A DNA stretch of 64,000 nucleotides, taken from positions 29,743-93,742 of the forward strand of contig NZ_JNIW01000010.1 in NCBI RefSeq assembly GCF_000701425.1, given 5' to 3'. This document shows positions 1 to 10,422 of the stretch, in pieces. Source of the stretch: Deinococcus frigens DSM 12807 (GTDB lineage Bacteria; Deinococcota; Deinococci; Deinococcales; Deinococcaceae). The notes beneath the pieces were generated by a model. It made no database searches. It was not told where the DNA came from and saw only the letters and a program-made list of their open reading frames with translations. Positions within the stretch are counted from its first letter, which is position 1, and the number at the start of each line of letters is the position of its first letter. The translations under genes were made by a program, and so were the position numbers.

Positions 1-757
1 CGACGAGGTGCAGAACCTGAAAGGCGACGCCGCCCGCAGCATCTTCATCAACCATTTCAAGGACGTGCAGCGCCTGACCACCCAACTCTCGCAGTACACC
101 GATCTGACCGACGAGGACCGCGCCACCATTGCCGCCATCCTGCCGCCCGACGAGCTGCAAGCCTTCCGGGGCGTGTACCTGGACACCGCCCAGCGCCTGA
201 AAGACAGGCAGGACCGGGCCAAAGACCCGCCGCCCGAAGTGCAGGCGCTGGACTTTGAATTCGTGCTGTTTGCCTCGGCGCTGATCGACTACGACTACAT
301 CATGAAGCTGATGGCCGACTTCTCGGCGCAGACCCCCGGCAAGGAAACCGTGACCCGCGAGGAAATGGCGGGCGCGATTGCCTCTGACGCCAAGTTCATG
401 GGCCAGAAGAAAGACCTCCTTGCCTACATGGACACCCTGAAGGCGGGCGAGGGTCTGAGTCAAACCGAGGTCATGGCCGGGTACGACGCCTTCCGCACCC
501 AGAAGGACGCCACGGAGCTGCACGCGCTGGCCGGGGCGCACGGGCTGACCCCAGCAAGCCTGCAAGCCTTTGTGGACACCACCCTGCAACGCCTGATCTT
601 TGACGGCGAACACCTGAGCGAGTTGCTGGCCCCGCTGAATCTGGGCTGGAAGGCCCGCGCCGCACGGGAGCAGGCGCTGATGACCGATCTGATTCCGATC
701 CTGAAGAAACGGGCCGCCGGGCGCGACATTTCGGGGTTGAAGGCTTATGAAGACTAG
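1..757 (+). CDS. hsdR: Type I restriction enzyme R subunit, C-terminal part (cut by window edge)
   Basis: The frame is open from the first bases, so this is the 3' end of a longer gene; about 251 C-terminal residues are visible. HsdR is the ATP-dependent translocase/nuclease subunit of a type I restriction complex. The nuclease and helicase motors lie outside the window. What remains is the helical C-terminal region that docks the motor onto the methylase core, with segments such as FEFVLFASALIDYDYIMKLM. The identity depends mainly on position: the frame ends 11 bp inside hsdS, and hsdM follows. The overlap implies one transcript with translational coupling. Confidence 0.82.
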   Translation, partial: DEVQNLKGDAARSIFINHFKDVQRLTTQLSQYTDLTDEDRATIAAILPPDELQAFRGVYLDTAQRLKDRQDRAKDPPPEVQALDFEFVLFASALIDYDYIMKLMADFSAQTPGKETVTREEMAGAIASDAKFMGQKKDLLAYMDTLKAGEGLSQTEVMAGYDAFRTQKDATELHALAGAHGLTPASLQAFVDTTLQRLIFDGEHLSELLAPLNLGWKARAAREQALMTDLIPILKKRAAGRDISGLKAYED

Positions 758-2066
758 GGGCGGCAAACAGGGGGAGCGGCGGCCCAGGCTGAGGTTTCCA
801 GAGTTTGAGAATGCGCGAGGTTGGGAGGAGAAAGCGTTGGGAACGCTGTTATCAGGCCATCCCAGTTACGGAGTGAACGCGCCCGCCGTACCTTTTTCAA
901 AAGATTTGCCCGCATATTTGCGAATTACTGATATATCCGAAGATGGCTATTTCATCCAAGGAAAGAAGGCATCTGTTGACATTATCCCTACGGAAGATAA
1001 TTATTTGGCCGAAGGTGATATTGCTCTGGCGCGAACAGGTGCAAGCGTAGGTAAATCGTATAGATATAGAAAAGAGGATGGCAGACTCGTATTCGCAGGA
1101 TTTTTGATAAGAGTTAGGCCGAACAAAAAGAAGCTGAATTCCATTTTTCTATTTAATTTTCTCTCCACTGAGAATTATCTGGAATGGGTGGTTGTCACAT
1201 CGTCACGCAGCGGTCAACCGGGCATCAACGGCAAAGAATATGCAAGTTTGCCCGTTCCAATCCCAACACATAACGACGCTTTGGCGGAACAGACCCGCAT
1301 AGCCGACTGCCTCTCATCCCTGGATTCTCTGATGGCCGCGCAGACGCAGAAACTGGACGCCCTGCGAAGCCACAAGCGGGGGCTGATGCAGCAGTTGTTC
1401 CCCACCGAAGGCGAAAGCACGCCGAGACTGCGCTTTCCAGAGTTTGAGGATGCGGGGGATTGGGAGGAGAAGCGGATTAGCGACTTAAAGCCATTTGTTA
1501 CAAGTGGTTCGCGTGGATGGGCAGCTTATTATTCTGCTAGCGGCGATCTTTTTGTTCGCATTACAAATCTTACTAGAAGCTCAATATACCCAAATTTAAG
1601 TGACCCAAAATATGTAAACCTCCCGCAAGAGGCCAGCGAAGGCGTGCGAACACAGCTCATGGAGCATGATGTTCTTGTTTCAATCACTGCTGATATTGGA
1701 ATCATTGGCTACATAGATAATAATTTTCCCACCCCCGCATATATTAACCAACACATTGCGCTGATACGTTTCAAATCTTCGCAAGTGTCCGGCAAATTTA
1801 TAAGCTATTTTTTAGCCTCTGACAAGTCTCAACGCTCTTTTGATACATCAACTGATAGTGGTACTAAAGCGGGAATGAATCTAACGACAATTCAGAGTAT
1901 TCAGATTCCTCTGCCTACTCTTCCAGAACAAACCCGCATAGCCGACTGCCTTGCATCCTTAGATGCCCTCATCGCGGCCCACAGCGACAAAAGAGCCGAA
2001 CTCAAAACCTTCAAGCGGGGGCTGATGCAACAGCTTTTTCCCGTGCCAGTTGAGGGGGAAGAATGA
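747..2066 (+). CDS. hsdS: Type I restriction-modification specificity subunit HsdS
   Basis: This 439-residue subunit sets the DNA target of the type I complex. It has the classic two-fold layout: target-recognition domain 1 (about residues 25-165), helical spacer 1 (about 175-225), domain 2 (about 240-385) and spacer 2 (about 395-439). The spacers are near copies, both with EQTRIADCL and KRGLMQQLFP, and each half opens with PRLRFPEFE (residues 13-21 and about 226-234). The recognition domains are visibly AT-richer than the spacers, as expected for domain swapping. The start overlaps hsdR by 11 bp and is preceded by GAAGG. The stop overlaps the start of the rhuM remnant (ATGA). Confidence 0.95.
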   Translation: MKTRGGKQGERRPRLRFPEFENARGWEEKALGTLLSGHPSYGVNAPAVPFSKDLPAYLRITDISEDGYFIQGKKASVDIIPTEDNYLAEGDIALARTGASVGKSYRYRKEDGRLVFAGFLIRVRPNKKKLNSIFLFNFLSTENYLEWVVVTSSRSGQPGINGKEYASLPVPIPTHNDALAEQTRIADCLSSLDSLMAAQTQKLDALRSHKRGLMQQLFPTEGESTPRLRFPEFEDAGDWEEKRISDLKPFVTSGSRGWAAYYSASGDLFVRITNLTRSSIYPNLSDPKYVNLPQEASEGVRTQLMEHDVLVSITADIGIIGYIDNNFPTPAYINQHIALIRFKSSQVSGKFISYFLASDKSQRSFDTSTDSGTKAGMNLTTIQSIQIPLPTLPEQTRIADCLASLDALIAAHSDKRAELKTFKRGLMQQLFPVPVEGEE

Positions 2067-2361
2067 GTGAGGCGCTTCAGGTGGACCAGACCGATACGGG
2101 CGAATTACAGGTGCGCCTGGATGTGCAGCACGGGACGGTGTGGCTGACCCAGGCGCAGATGGTTGACCTGTTCGCATCCAGCAAAGCCAACGTCAGCGAA
2201 CATATCGGACATATTTTTTCATCCCAGGAGTTGGATAGATCGGCAAGTGTTCGGAAATTCCGAACGGTTCAAGAACCACCGAGGGTTTCTCGGTACTTCG
2301 CGCCGAGGGTTCGCGTCAGGTCAGACGGCAGTTCCGGCACTACGAAACCAGAGGACTCAAG
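2063..2361 (+). pseudogene. rhuM-family gene remnant (frameshifted, truncated)
   Basis: The start ATG overlaps the hsdS stop (ATGA). The first 70 residues follow the N-terminus of RhuM proteins, often found with type I systems: GTVWLTQAQMVDLF, then SVRKFRTVQ. The family's next motif, EGSRQVRRQFRHYE, lies at 2305-2346 in a different frame. Deleting the 32 nt at 2273-2304 joins the two halves in one reading frame. Only about 85 residues of a normally ~330-residue protein remain, and the sequence then runs straight into hsdM. Read without correction the frame gives a 100-residue product with an unrelated tail. Confidence 0.8.
2273..2304. other. 32-nt inactivating insertion inside rhuM remnant
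   Basis: This segment separates the RhuM motif FRTVQ from EGSRQV. It contains a 6-bp hairpin (ACCGAG, loop GGTTT, CTCGGT). Its length is not a multiple of three, so it shifts the frame. Its origin is unknown; a local duplication is possible because GAGGGTT occurs at both ends. Confidence 0.55.
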
Positions 2362-4026
2362 ATGACCCAGACCACAGCAGCGCAGACCACATCAACCCAG
2401 AATTCAGCAACACACAGCAACCATGACCAGCTCGGCAAAACCCTCTGGGGCATTGCCGATCAATTGCGCGGCGCGATGAATGCCGACGATTTCCGCGATT
2501 ACATGCTCTCATTCCTGTTTTTGCGCTACTTATCTGACAACTACGAGGCGGCGGCGGCGCGGGAGCTGGGGGATGAGCTGCCCACGCGGGCGCTGAACTT
2601 ACAGGGTGCGCCCGTCAGCACGCCCCTGCAAGCGTGGTACGCGGCCAACCCGCAGGACACCGCCGAATTTGAGAAGCTGATGCGGCGCAAGGTGCATTAC
2701 GTGATTCAGCCCCAGCACCTGTGGGGGCATATCGCGGAACTGGCCCGCACGCACTCGAATGAACTCCTGAATGTGCTGGAGGCGGGTTTCAAGTACATAG
2801 AGAACGAGTCCTTCGACAGCACCTTTGGCGGCCTTTTCTCCGAGATCAACCTGAACTCCGAGAAGCTGGGCAGAACGTACACGGAGCGCAACGCCAAGCT
2901 GCACACGATCATTGGCAAGATTGCCGAGGGCCTGCGCGGGTTTTCCACCGACAGCGATTCGCTGGGCGACGCCTACGAGTACCTGATCGGGCAATTCGCG
3001 GCGGGTTCGGGCAAGAAGGCCGGGGAGTTCTACACGCCCCAGCAGATTTCGGATGTGCTGTCGGGCATCGTGACGCTGGACAGCCAGAACCCGGCGAGCG
3101 GGCCGCGCAGGCACCTGGAAAGCGTGCTGGATTTCGCGTGTGGTTCGGGGTCACTGCTGCTCAACGTGCGCGGGCGGATGGGCAAGGGCGGCATCGGCAA
3201 GATTTACGGTCAGGAAAAGAACATCACCACCTACAACCTGGCCCGCATGAACATGCTGCTGCACGGCGTCAAGGACTCCGAATTCCACATCTACCACGGC
3301 GACACGCTGCCCAACGAGTGGGAGACGCTGCGCGAGCAGAATCCAGCGAAAAAACCGCAGTTCGACGCGGTGGTGGCGAATCCGCCCTTCAGTTACCGCT
3401 GGGAACCCACCGAGGCGCTGGGCCAGGACATGCGCTTCAAGAATTACGGGCTGGCCCCCAAATCGGCGGCGGATTTTGCCTTTCTGCTGCACGGGTTTCA
3501 GTACCTGTCGCGCGAAGGCACGATGGCGATTATCCTGCCGCACGGCGTGCTGTTCCGGGGCGGGGCCGAGGAACGCATCCGGCGCAAGCTGCTCGAAGAC
3601 GGTCACATCGACACCGTGATCGGCCTGCCTTCAAATCTGTTTTATTCCACGGGCATCCCGGTATGCATCCTGGTGTTGAAGAAATGCAAGATGCCCGACG
3701 ACGTGCTGTTTATCAACGCCGCCGAGCATTTTGAAAAGGTCAAGCGGCAAAACCGCCTGCGGCCCGAACACATCGACAGGATCATCGACACCTATCAGTA
3801 TCGCCGGGAGGAGGAACGATATTCGCGCCGCGTTCCCATGAGCGAAATTGCCGCGAACGGCCACAACCTGAACATCTCGCGCTACATCAGCACGGCGCTG
3901 GCCGAGGCCGACATTGACCTGGACGGCGTGAATGCCCGCCTGCAAGGGATCGAGCAACAGATTGGGCAGGCCAGAGATGACCACAACCGCTTTCTGGCCG
4001 AGCTGGGGCTGCCACCTTTGCCGTAG
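2362..4026 (+). CDS. hsdM: Type I restriction-modification DNA methyltransferase subunit HsdM
   Basis: This 554-residue N6-adenine methyltransferase forms the modification core with HsdS and protects host DNA. The N-terminal helical domain begins LGKTLWGIADQLRGAMNADD and contains YMLSFLFLRYLSD. The SAM-binding motif I is DFACGSGSLLLN (about residues 257-268) and the catalytic motif IV is NPPFSY (about 341-346). GEFYTPQQIS is the usual HsdM signature before motif I. The ATG follows AGAGGA at 6-nt spacing. The length is normal and the gene looks intact. The R-S-M order, with a decayed gene between S and M, is unusual. Confidence 0.96.
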   Translation: MTQTTAAQTTSTQNSATHSNHDQLGKTLWGIADQLRGAMNADDFRDYMLSFLFLRYLSDNYEAAAARELGDELPTRALNLQGAPVSTPLQAWYAANPQDTAEFEKLMRRKVHYVIQPQHLWGHIAELARTHSNELLNVLEAGFKYIENESFDSTFGGLFSEINLNSEKLGRTYTERNAKLHTIIGKIAEGLRGFSTDSDSLGDAYEYLIGQFAAGSGKKAGEFYTPQQISDVLSGIVTLDSQNPASGPRRHLESVLDFACGSGSLLLNVRGRMGKGGIGKIYGQEKNITTYNLARMNMLLHGVKDSEFHIYHGDTLPNEWETLREQNPAKKPQFDAVVANPPFSYRWEPTEALGQDMRFKNYGLAPKSAADFAFLLHGFQYLSREGTMAIILPHGVLFRGGAEERIRRKLLEDGHIDTVIGLPSNLFYSTGIPVCILVLKKCKMPDDVLFINAAEHFEKVKRQNRLRPEHIDRIIDTYQYRREEERYSRRVPMSEIAANGHNLNISRYISTALAEADIDLDGVNARLQGIEQQIGQARDDHNRFLAELGLPPLP

Positions 4027-4084
4027 GGCTGGGGCGGCGGCGTGAAGTCTTAAATTCCGGTTGTGGGGTTGCCCTGCCCGTTTA

Positions 4085-4230
4085 AACCCTCTGCTTCGCA
4101 GCTTTGCAAGTCCGCCCCTGCAGGGGACCTCCCCTTAGAAGGGAGGCAAGGTGTTTTCTGCGTGGCTAGATCCACTGCACCTCTTGGCTCCCCTTGAGGG
4201 GAGCTGGCTGCGAAGCAGACTGAGGGGTTC
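4085..4230 (+). repeat. Dispersed palindromic repeat, copy A
   Basis: The 4027-4334 gap carries no gene and is mostly this element. It contains a hairpin CTCCCCTTAGAAGGGAG and an 18-bp perfect palindrome (4187-4204, GCTCCCCTTGAGGGGAGC), and ends with GACTGAGGGGTT. The same ordered blocks occur in reverse orientation at 37391-37520. The central spacer (about 40 nt) and the left flank differ between copies, as in a REP- or MITE-like family whose stems are conserved. Confidence 0.75.
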
Positions 4231-4322
4231 GCCTTCCAGCGTGACGCCCAGCTCGCCCCACGTCCCCTCTCTTTTCCCACAACCCTCTAGACCAACCGCG
4301 CACCGCCTCCCCCTTTGCCGCG

Positions 4323-4328
4323 TACCCT
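4323..4328 (+). promoter_or_regulatory. -10 box of leaderless serA
   Basis: TACCCT lies 6 nt before the serA ATG with no Shine-Dalgarno sequence between them. This supports the annotated start. Confidence 0.6.
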
Positions 4329-4334
4329 GCGGGC

Positions 4335-5984
<1,650 letters not shown>

Positions 5985-6294
5985 GGGTCTGGGGGTCCGA
6001 GGAGACCTGACACCTCAAATTGGGTGGCGGTCTGCCCCGTGGACCCCTCACTCTTCTGCCGCTGCTCTCCTCGCCCGCAGAGCTTGACAAGTCTGCCGCG
6101 CAGCTTTCTCTCCCTGTCCCACAAGGGTAGGGGAAAAGTGCGTGTATAAGGCTCAATTTGACTCAGTGCCACTCCAAGGACACCTGCGGGGTCTGCCACT
6201 GAAGACGCCTCGGCTGCGCCCACCCCGACAACTCAAGTAAATTCAGTCCCCCCACTCTCGGTGAGGCTCCTGGATTCCGGACCGTACACCACCC
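5985..6294. other. Intergenic region between convergent serA and ppc
   Basis: No gene is supported in these 310 bp. An imperfect stem (CTTTCTCTCCCT and AGGGTAGGGGAAAAG, about 6102-6137) follows AGCTTGACAAGTC, which loosely resembles the left flank of the repeat at 4085. This may be a degenerate relative of that repeat or a terminator for either gene. Confidence 0.4.
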
Positions 6295-8787
6295 TCACCC
6301 GGTGTTCCGCACCCCCGCCGCGATCCCCTGCAAGCTCAACATCAGCGGGCGCTCGAAGGTGTCCAGGCCGCCGTCCTCGGCACGGGCGCGGCGCAGCAGC
6401 TCCACCTGAATGCGGTGGATGGGATCGATGTACGGATTGCGGAGGCCGATGCTCTCGCGCAGGCGGGGTTCGTTGTCCAGCAACTCCGCACCAACCACGG
6501 CCTGCACCAGTTCCACGGTTTCGCGGAAGGCGGCCTGCAACTGCCCGGCCAGCGGGTGCGGCCCCAGCAGGCGCAGGTATTCCTCGAAGATCAGCGGATC
6601 ACTTTTGGCCAGGCTCATCTGCGCGTTGTCGATCACCGTGCGGAAAAACGGCCACTGCGCGTACATCTCGCGCGCCCCGTCCGGCCCGATGCTCTGGAGG
6701 CCCTCGCGCAGCCCGTACCAGCCGGGCAGGTTGGAACGAATCTGCGTCCAGCTCATCACCCAGGGAATGGCACGCAGGTTGCTCAGCGTGGGCGCTCCGG
6801 GTCGCCGCACCGGGCGCGAGGCGATGTTCAGGCGGGCGATCTCGTGAATGGGGGTGGCCGCCTCGAAGAAGGGCAGGAAACCGTCGTCATGCACCAGCGC
6901 GCGGTAGGCCGTGGCGCTGGCGGCGGCAGCCGTGTCCATCGCCGCCGTCCATTCCTCTTTCAGCGAATCTGCCGGACGCGCGGCAGACAGCAGCAGCCCG
7001 TACAGCGCCTGCTCCAGATTGCGCCGCGCCAGGACGGGATGGCTGTACTTGTCGGCCAATGCCTCGCCCTGTTCGGTGATCCGCAGCCCGGCGTCGATGG
7101 TTCCGGCAGGCTGCCCCAGGATCGCGCGGGACGCCGGCCCGCCCCCGCGCCCGATGCTGGTGCCGCGCCCGTGGAAGAAGCGCCAGCGCACGCCCGCCGC
7201 CCGGCACACGTCGCTGATCTGCCGCTGGGCCTCGTGCAGCGCCCAGTTGGCGGCCAGGAATCCGGCGTCCTTGTTGCTGTCGGAGTAACCCAGCATGATC
7301 TCCTGCACGTCACCCCCCAGAATCGCGCGGTACTCGGGCAACGCCAGCAGATCGGTCATGATCTGCGGGGCGCGTTGCAGGTCGTCCAGCGTCTCGAACA
7401 GCGGCACGGTGAGCACCCGCAGGCCCACCTCGCGGGCCAGCAGCAGCGGCTCCAGCACGTCGCTGACGCTCTCGGCCATGCTGATGATGTAGCGGCCAAA
7501 AGCGCGTGGCCCACTCTGGGCAACCGCGCCCTGCACCTCGCGGATGGGGCCAATCACCGTTTCCAGTTCGTCGGTCAACGGTTCCCCAGCAGGCCACAGC
7601 GGGCGGCGGGAGCGTAATTCAGTGGTCAGCAGCGTCTGACGGTCCGCCTCGGACAGACTTAAATAATCCGCCTCCACCCCGGCCTGTGCCAGCAAGGCCG
7701 CCACCGCCGCCCCGGTCTGCCCGGAGTGTTCGCGCACGTCCAGACTGACCAGATGCTGCCCGAACACGCGCACCAGGGTCAGCAGCGGCGTGAGCAACTG
7801 ATCGGCGGTGCGGCGCTGGCCGTCCCCACGCAGGCGGATGTCCAGGGCTTCCAGCCGGGGCAACAACTCCACCCCCTCGCCGTCGCGCACGGCGTTGTGG
7901 AGCTGGCGCAGTTCGGTGCGGTACGGTTCAAGGCCTGCCGTCTGGGCCGGATCGCCGTCCTCCTGCGACAGGTCGGCGTAAGCCTGCTTCAGGCCGCTCA
8001 GCAGCAGCTCGCGCGCCCGCTGGCGGTGGACTTCCAGCGTCTCGCGGGTGGCCTGCGGCGTCACGAAGGGATTGCCGTCGCGGTCCCCGCCCATCCACGA
8101 CGAGAAACTCAGCGGCAGCCGGGCGTCCGACTCCTGGCCGTACACATTCACAAAGGCCCGGCCCAGATCACGTTGCAATTCGGGCAGCGCCCCGGCAATC
8201 GCCGTGATGTAGTTCAGGCCGCCCTTGACCTCGTCCAGCACGGTGGGTTTCAGGTGCCGCAGTTCCGGCGTGGCCCACATCGCCTCGACATGGGCGGCCA
8301 CCCGGTCCTGGGCCTCCGGGTCATCCAGGCGCGGGATGTCGCGCGCCACCGCCTCCAGATGCTGGCGGATGGTGCGGCGGCGCATCTCGGTGGGGTGGGC
8401 CGTGAAGGTCAGCCCCAGGTTGACGCGCTCGATCAGGGCCTCCACATCCGCCGCACTTAATCCCTGTTCCTTGAGGGCAGCCAGCGCGCTTTCCAGGCTC
8501 TGCGAGCGCACGCCCTCGCCCGCGCGCAGCGAACGCACCCGCTCGTATTCCTCGGCCAGATTGACCAGTTGAAAGTACCAGGTGAAGGCCCGCGCCAGCC
8601 GGCCCGCATCGTCGCCGGACAGGGCGGCCAGCATAGTTCTCAACTCCGCGTCGCTCCCCCCAGCGCGGACCTCGCGGACCAATGCCCTGGTACGCTCTAC
8701 CAGATCGAAAAACGCCTCGCCTTCCTGCTCCTTGAGCACCTGGCCCAGCGTGCGGCCCAGCAAGTTCACGTCACTCTTGATGCCCAT
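6295..8787 (-). CDS. ppc: Phosphoenolpyruvate carboxylase
   Basis: This 830-residue enzyme makes oxaloacetate from PEP and bicarbonate, replenishing the TCA cycle. Diagnostic motifs in order: the catalytic His loop FTAHPTEMRRR (about residue 130), GGDRDGNPFVT, GYSDSNKDAGFLAANW (about 500), the active-site loop HGRGTSIGRGGGP (about 536), and the invariant C-terminal tail ending RNTG. The frame is open 20 codons upstream, but the ATG at 8787 is chosen because GGAGG lies 4 nt before it and homology begins there (MGIKSDVNLLGRTLG). No regulatory phosphorylation site of the plant type is expected. Confidence 0.96.
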   Translation of the reverse strand: MGIKSDVNLLGRTLGQVLKEQEGEAFFDLVERTRALVREVRAGGSDAELRTMLAALSGDDAGRLARAFTWYFQLVNLAEEYERVRSLRAGEGVRSQSLESALAALKEQGLSAADVEALIERVNLGLTFTAHPTEMRRRTIRQHLEAVARDIPRLDDPEAQDRVAAHVEAMWATPELRHLKPTVLDEVKGGLNYITAIAGALPELQRDLGRAFVNVYGQESDARLPLSFSSWMGGDRDGNPFVTPQATRETLEVHRQRARELLLSGLKQAYADLSQEDGDPAQTAGLEPYRTELRQLHNAVRDGEGVELLPRLEALDIRLRGDGQRRTADQLLTPLLTLVRVFGQHLVSLDVREHSGQTGAAVAALLAQAGVEADYLSLSEADRQTLLTTELRSRRPLWPAGEPLTDELETVIGPIREVQGAVAQSGPRAFGRYIISMAESVSDVLEPLLLAREVGLRVLTVPLFETLDDLQRAPQIMTDLLALPEYRAILGGDVQEIMLGYSDSNKDAGFLAANWALHEAQRQISDVCRAAGVRWRFFHGRGTSIGRGGGPASRAILGQPAGTIDAGLRITEQGEALADKYSHPVLARRNLEQALYGLLLSAARPADSLKEEWTAAMDTAAAASATAYRALVHDDGFLPFFEAATPIHEIARLNIASRPVRRPGAPTLSNLRAIPWVMSWTQIRSNLPGWYGLREGLQSIGPDGAREMYAQWPFFRTVIDNAQMSLAKSDPLIFEEYLRLLGPHPLAGQLQAAFRETVELVQAVVGAELLDNEPRLRESIGLRNPYIDPIHRIQVELLRRARAEDGGLDTFERPLMLSLQGIAAGVRNTG

Positions 8788-8791
8788 GGTG

Positions 8792-8796
8792 CCTCC
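8792..8796 (-). promoter_or_regulatory. Ribosome binding site of ppc
   Basis: GGAGG on the minus strand, 4 nt before the ATG at 8787. It fixes the start downstream of the longer open frame. Confidence 0.7.
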
Positions 8797-8852
8797 GGTG
8801 GTGGTCAGGAATTGGGTCAGCGCCGGGTGTGGGCAAAGGGGGATCACAGGCC

Positions 8853-9662
8853 CTACACCCCGTCTTCCTCGTGCGCTTCCTCGACGTCACGGTAGCGTTC
8901 TATGGACACCGCCCGGCCCGCCTCTATCTGGACATACACGGCGTTCAGTTCGGCGCGGCCCTCGGCCACCGCGAAACGGTGGGGGCGTTCGGTGACAAAT
9001 CGGGCCACCGGGCCAGCCGGGTCCGAACCGATAATGCTGTCGTGTGGGCCGGTGAATCCGGCGTCGGTCTGGAAGGCGGTCCCCAGCGGCAGAATGCGCG
9101 AGTCGGCGGTGGGAACATGGGTGTGCGTGCCGATCACGGCGGCCACCCGCCCGTCCAGATGCCACGCCAGCCCCGCCTTCTCGCTGCTGGCCTCAGCGTG
9201 GAAGTCCACGAACACGCTGCCCAGATCGTCACGCTCCAGCAAGGTGTCGATGGCGCTGAACGGATTGGACACCTGCTCCATGAACACCCGGCCCAGCAGG
9301 TTGACCACGGTGAGGCGCTCAGTCTGGCCCGTATGTGTCTGTACATCGAAGGTGCGCCAGCCGACGCCAGGGGTGTCTGGATCGGCGTAGTTCAGCGGGC
9401 GCACGATGGGGTAATTCTCCGGGTCCTGCATCAATTTGTTGATGTCGCGGTGGTGCCAGGCGTGGTTGCCCAGCGTCATGCAGTCGGCCCCGGCCCGGAG
9501 TGCGCCTTCCGCTGCCTCACGGTGCATGCCGAAGCCTCCGGCGGCGTTTTCCATGTTCACGACGGCGAAATCCACGTCCCGGCGCAGGTCCGGCAACCGG
9601 GCCGCCAGCATCCGGCGGCCCGGCTGACCGAACACGTCTCCCACGAACAGCAGCTTGATCAT
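8853..9662 (-). CDS. YmdB-family metallophosphoesterase
   Basis: This 269-residue protein matches the YmdB family of 2',3'-cyclic nucleotide phosphodiesterases (calcineurin fold). Metal-ligand motifs: [11 protein letters not shown] at the N-terminus, [28 protein letters not shown] and [10 protein letters not shown] near residue 180. The frame stays open upstream to 10100, but that part lies antisense to the usp gene. The ATG at 9662 gives the normal family length and has a TAGCCT box 7 nt before it. In Bacillus the homologue affects biofilm and RNA metabolism; the role here is inferred only. Confidence 0.9.
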   Translation of the reverse strand: MIKLLFVGDVFGQPGRRMLAARLPDLRRDVDFAVVNMENAAGGFGMHREAAEGALRAGADCMTLGNHAWHHRDINKLMQDPENYPIVRPLNYADPDTPGVGWRTFDVQTHTGQTERLTVVNLLGRVFMEQVSNPFSAIDTLLERDDLGSVFVDFHAEASSEKAGLAWHLDGRVAAVIGTHTHVPTADSRILPLGTAFQTDAGFTGPHDSIIGSDPAGPVARFVTERPHRFAVAEGRAELNAVYVQIEAGRAVSIERYRDVEEAHEEDGV

Positions 9663-9669
9663 GCGCCCC

Positions 9670-9675
9670 AGGCTA
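9670..9675 (-). promoter_or_regulatory. -10 box of leaderless YmdB gene
   Basis: TAGCCT on the minus strand, 7 nt before the ATG at 9662. Confidence 0.55.
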
Positions 9676-9757
9676 GCGTCTGCACCCGCTCCAGAAGCGG
9701 TGCGCCGTAATGCCCCCGTAATGTACTGGGCCGAGGCTGGCGGCATAAGGCACCACC

Positions 9758-10233
9758 ATGACCACCCTACCGATGAACAGAATTCTCGTGACCACCGACG
9801 GCAGCGAACTGGGCCAGCACGCCCTGACCCATGCGCAGGGCCTGGCGGGGGCGCTGGGGGCCGAACTGACCGTCCTGAGCATCCAGACCGATCCGCTGGT
9901 GGCCGCCTACGGCGAGCACGCCTACGCCATGCCCACCCCAAAGAAAGCATGGACGAGCTGAAAGCGGGCCTGGAACGCGTCCTGCGCGAGCGCGTGCCGG
10001 ACGGCAAGATCATGGTGGAACGCGCCCAGGGCCGCCATGTGTCCCGCGCCATTCTGGACGTGGCCCGCGAGGAAGGCGCGCAGATGATCGTGATGACCAC
10101 CCACGGACGCAGCGGTCTGGGCCGCGCCCTACTGGGCAGTGTGGTGCAGGCGGTGGCCCAGCAGGCCCCGGTGCCAGTGCTGCTGATTAAGGGCGATCAG
10201 GGGCCGGTCGAGTGGGGCCAGGGCGGCAAATAG
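9758..10233 (+). CDS. Universal stress protein (UspA family), frame interrupted
   Basis: The N-terminal half ([20 protein letters not shown], with ELTVLSIQ) reads from 9758 but stops at 9961. The C-terminal half, with the ATP-binding signature [13 protein letters not shown] and the final strand VPVLLIK, reads in the -1 frame to 10233. Joining them near 9943 gives about 158 residues, the normal size for a single UspA domain, with no residues missing. So one base is lost relative to an intact gene, or the ribosome shifts -1. A heptamer C CCA AAG sits exactly at the junction. Possibilities are a sequencing error, a recent mutation, or programmed frameshifting. Confidence 0.8.
9937..9943 (+). other. 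Candidate -1 slippery heptamer in usp
   Basis: C CCA AAG in the zero frame fits X XXY YYZ. Slipping back one base continues as AAA GAA AGC ATG, which rejoins the conserved C-terminal half. Confidence 0.35.
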
Positions 10234-10407
10234 AGCATCGGCGGCCTCAGTTCCCTCTCTCAGCTTGGGAGGGGGTTTGTGCTGATCTATCCGGCCAGGC
10301 TGACTACAGATGGGCGGCCTGGAGAGACGGCTGCATCCAGGCACGGCGACGTCCAGCACCTTCGTGACGGCAAGACGATGAAGATGGGTGACGCCGTCAA
10401 GGGGTTG

Positions 10408-10413
10408 TAGAGT
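10408..10413 (+). promoter_or_regulatory. -10-like box before small membrane peptide
   Basis: TAGAGT lies 9 nt before the ATG at 10423, slightly further than the other boxes in this window. Confidence 0.35.
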
Positions 10414-10422
10414 GGACTGAGA

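Noticed and set aside
2063..2365. Intact 100-residue gene at the rhuM locus
   Set aside because: The C-terminal third (EPPRVSRYFAPRVRVRSDG) does not match the family, while the expected motif is present in another frame, so the gene is broken.
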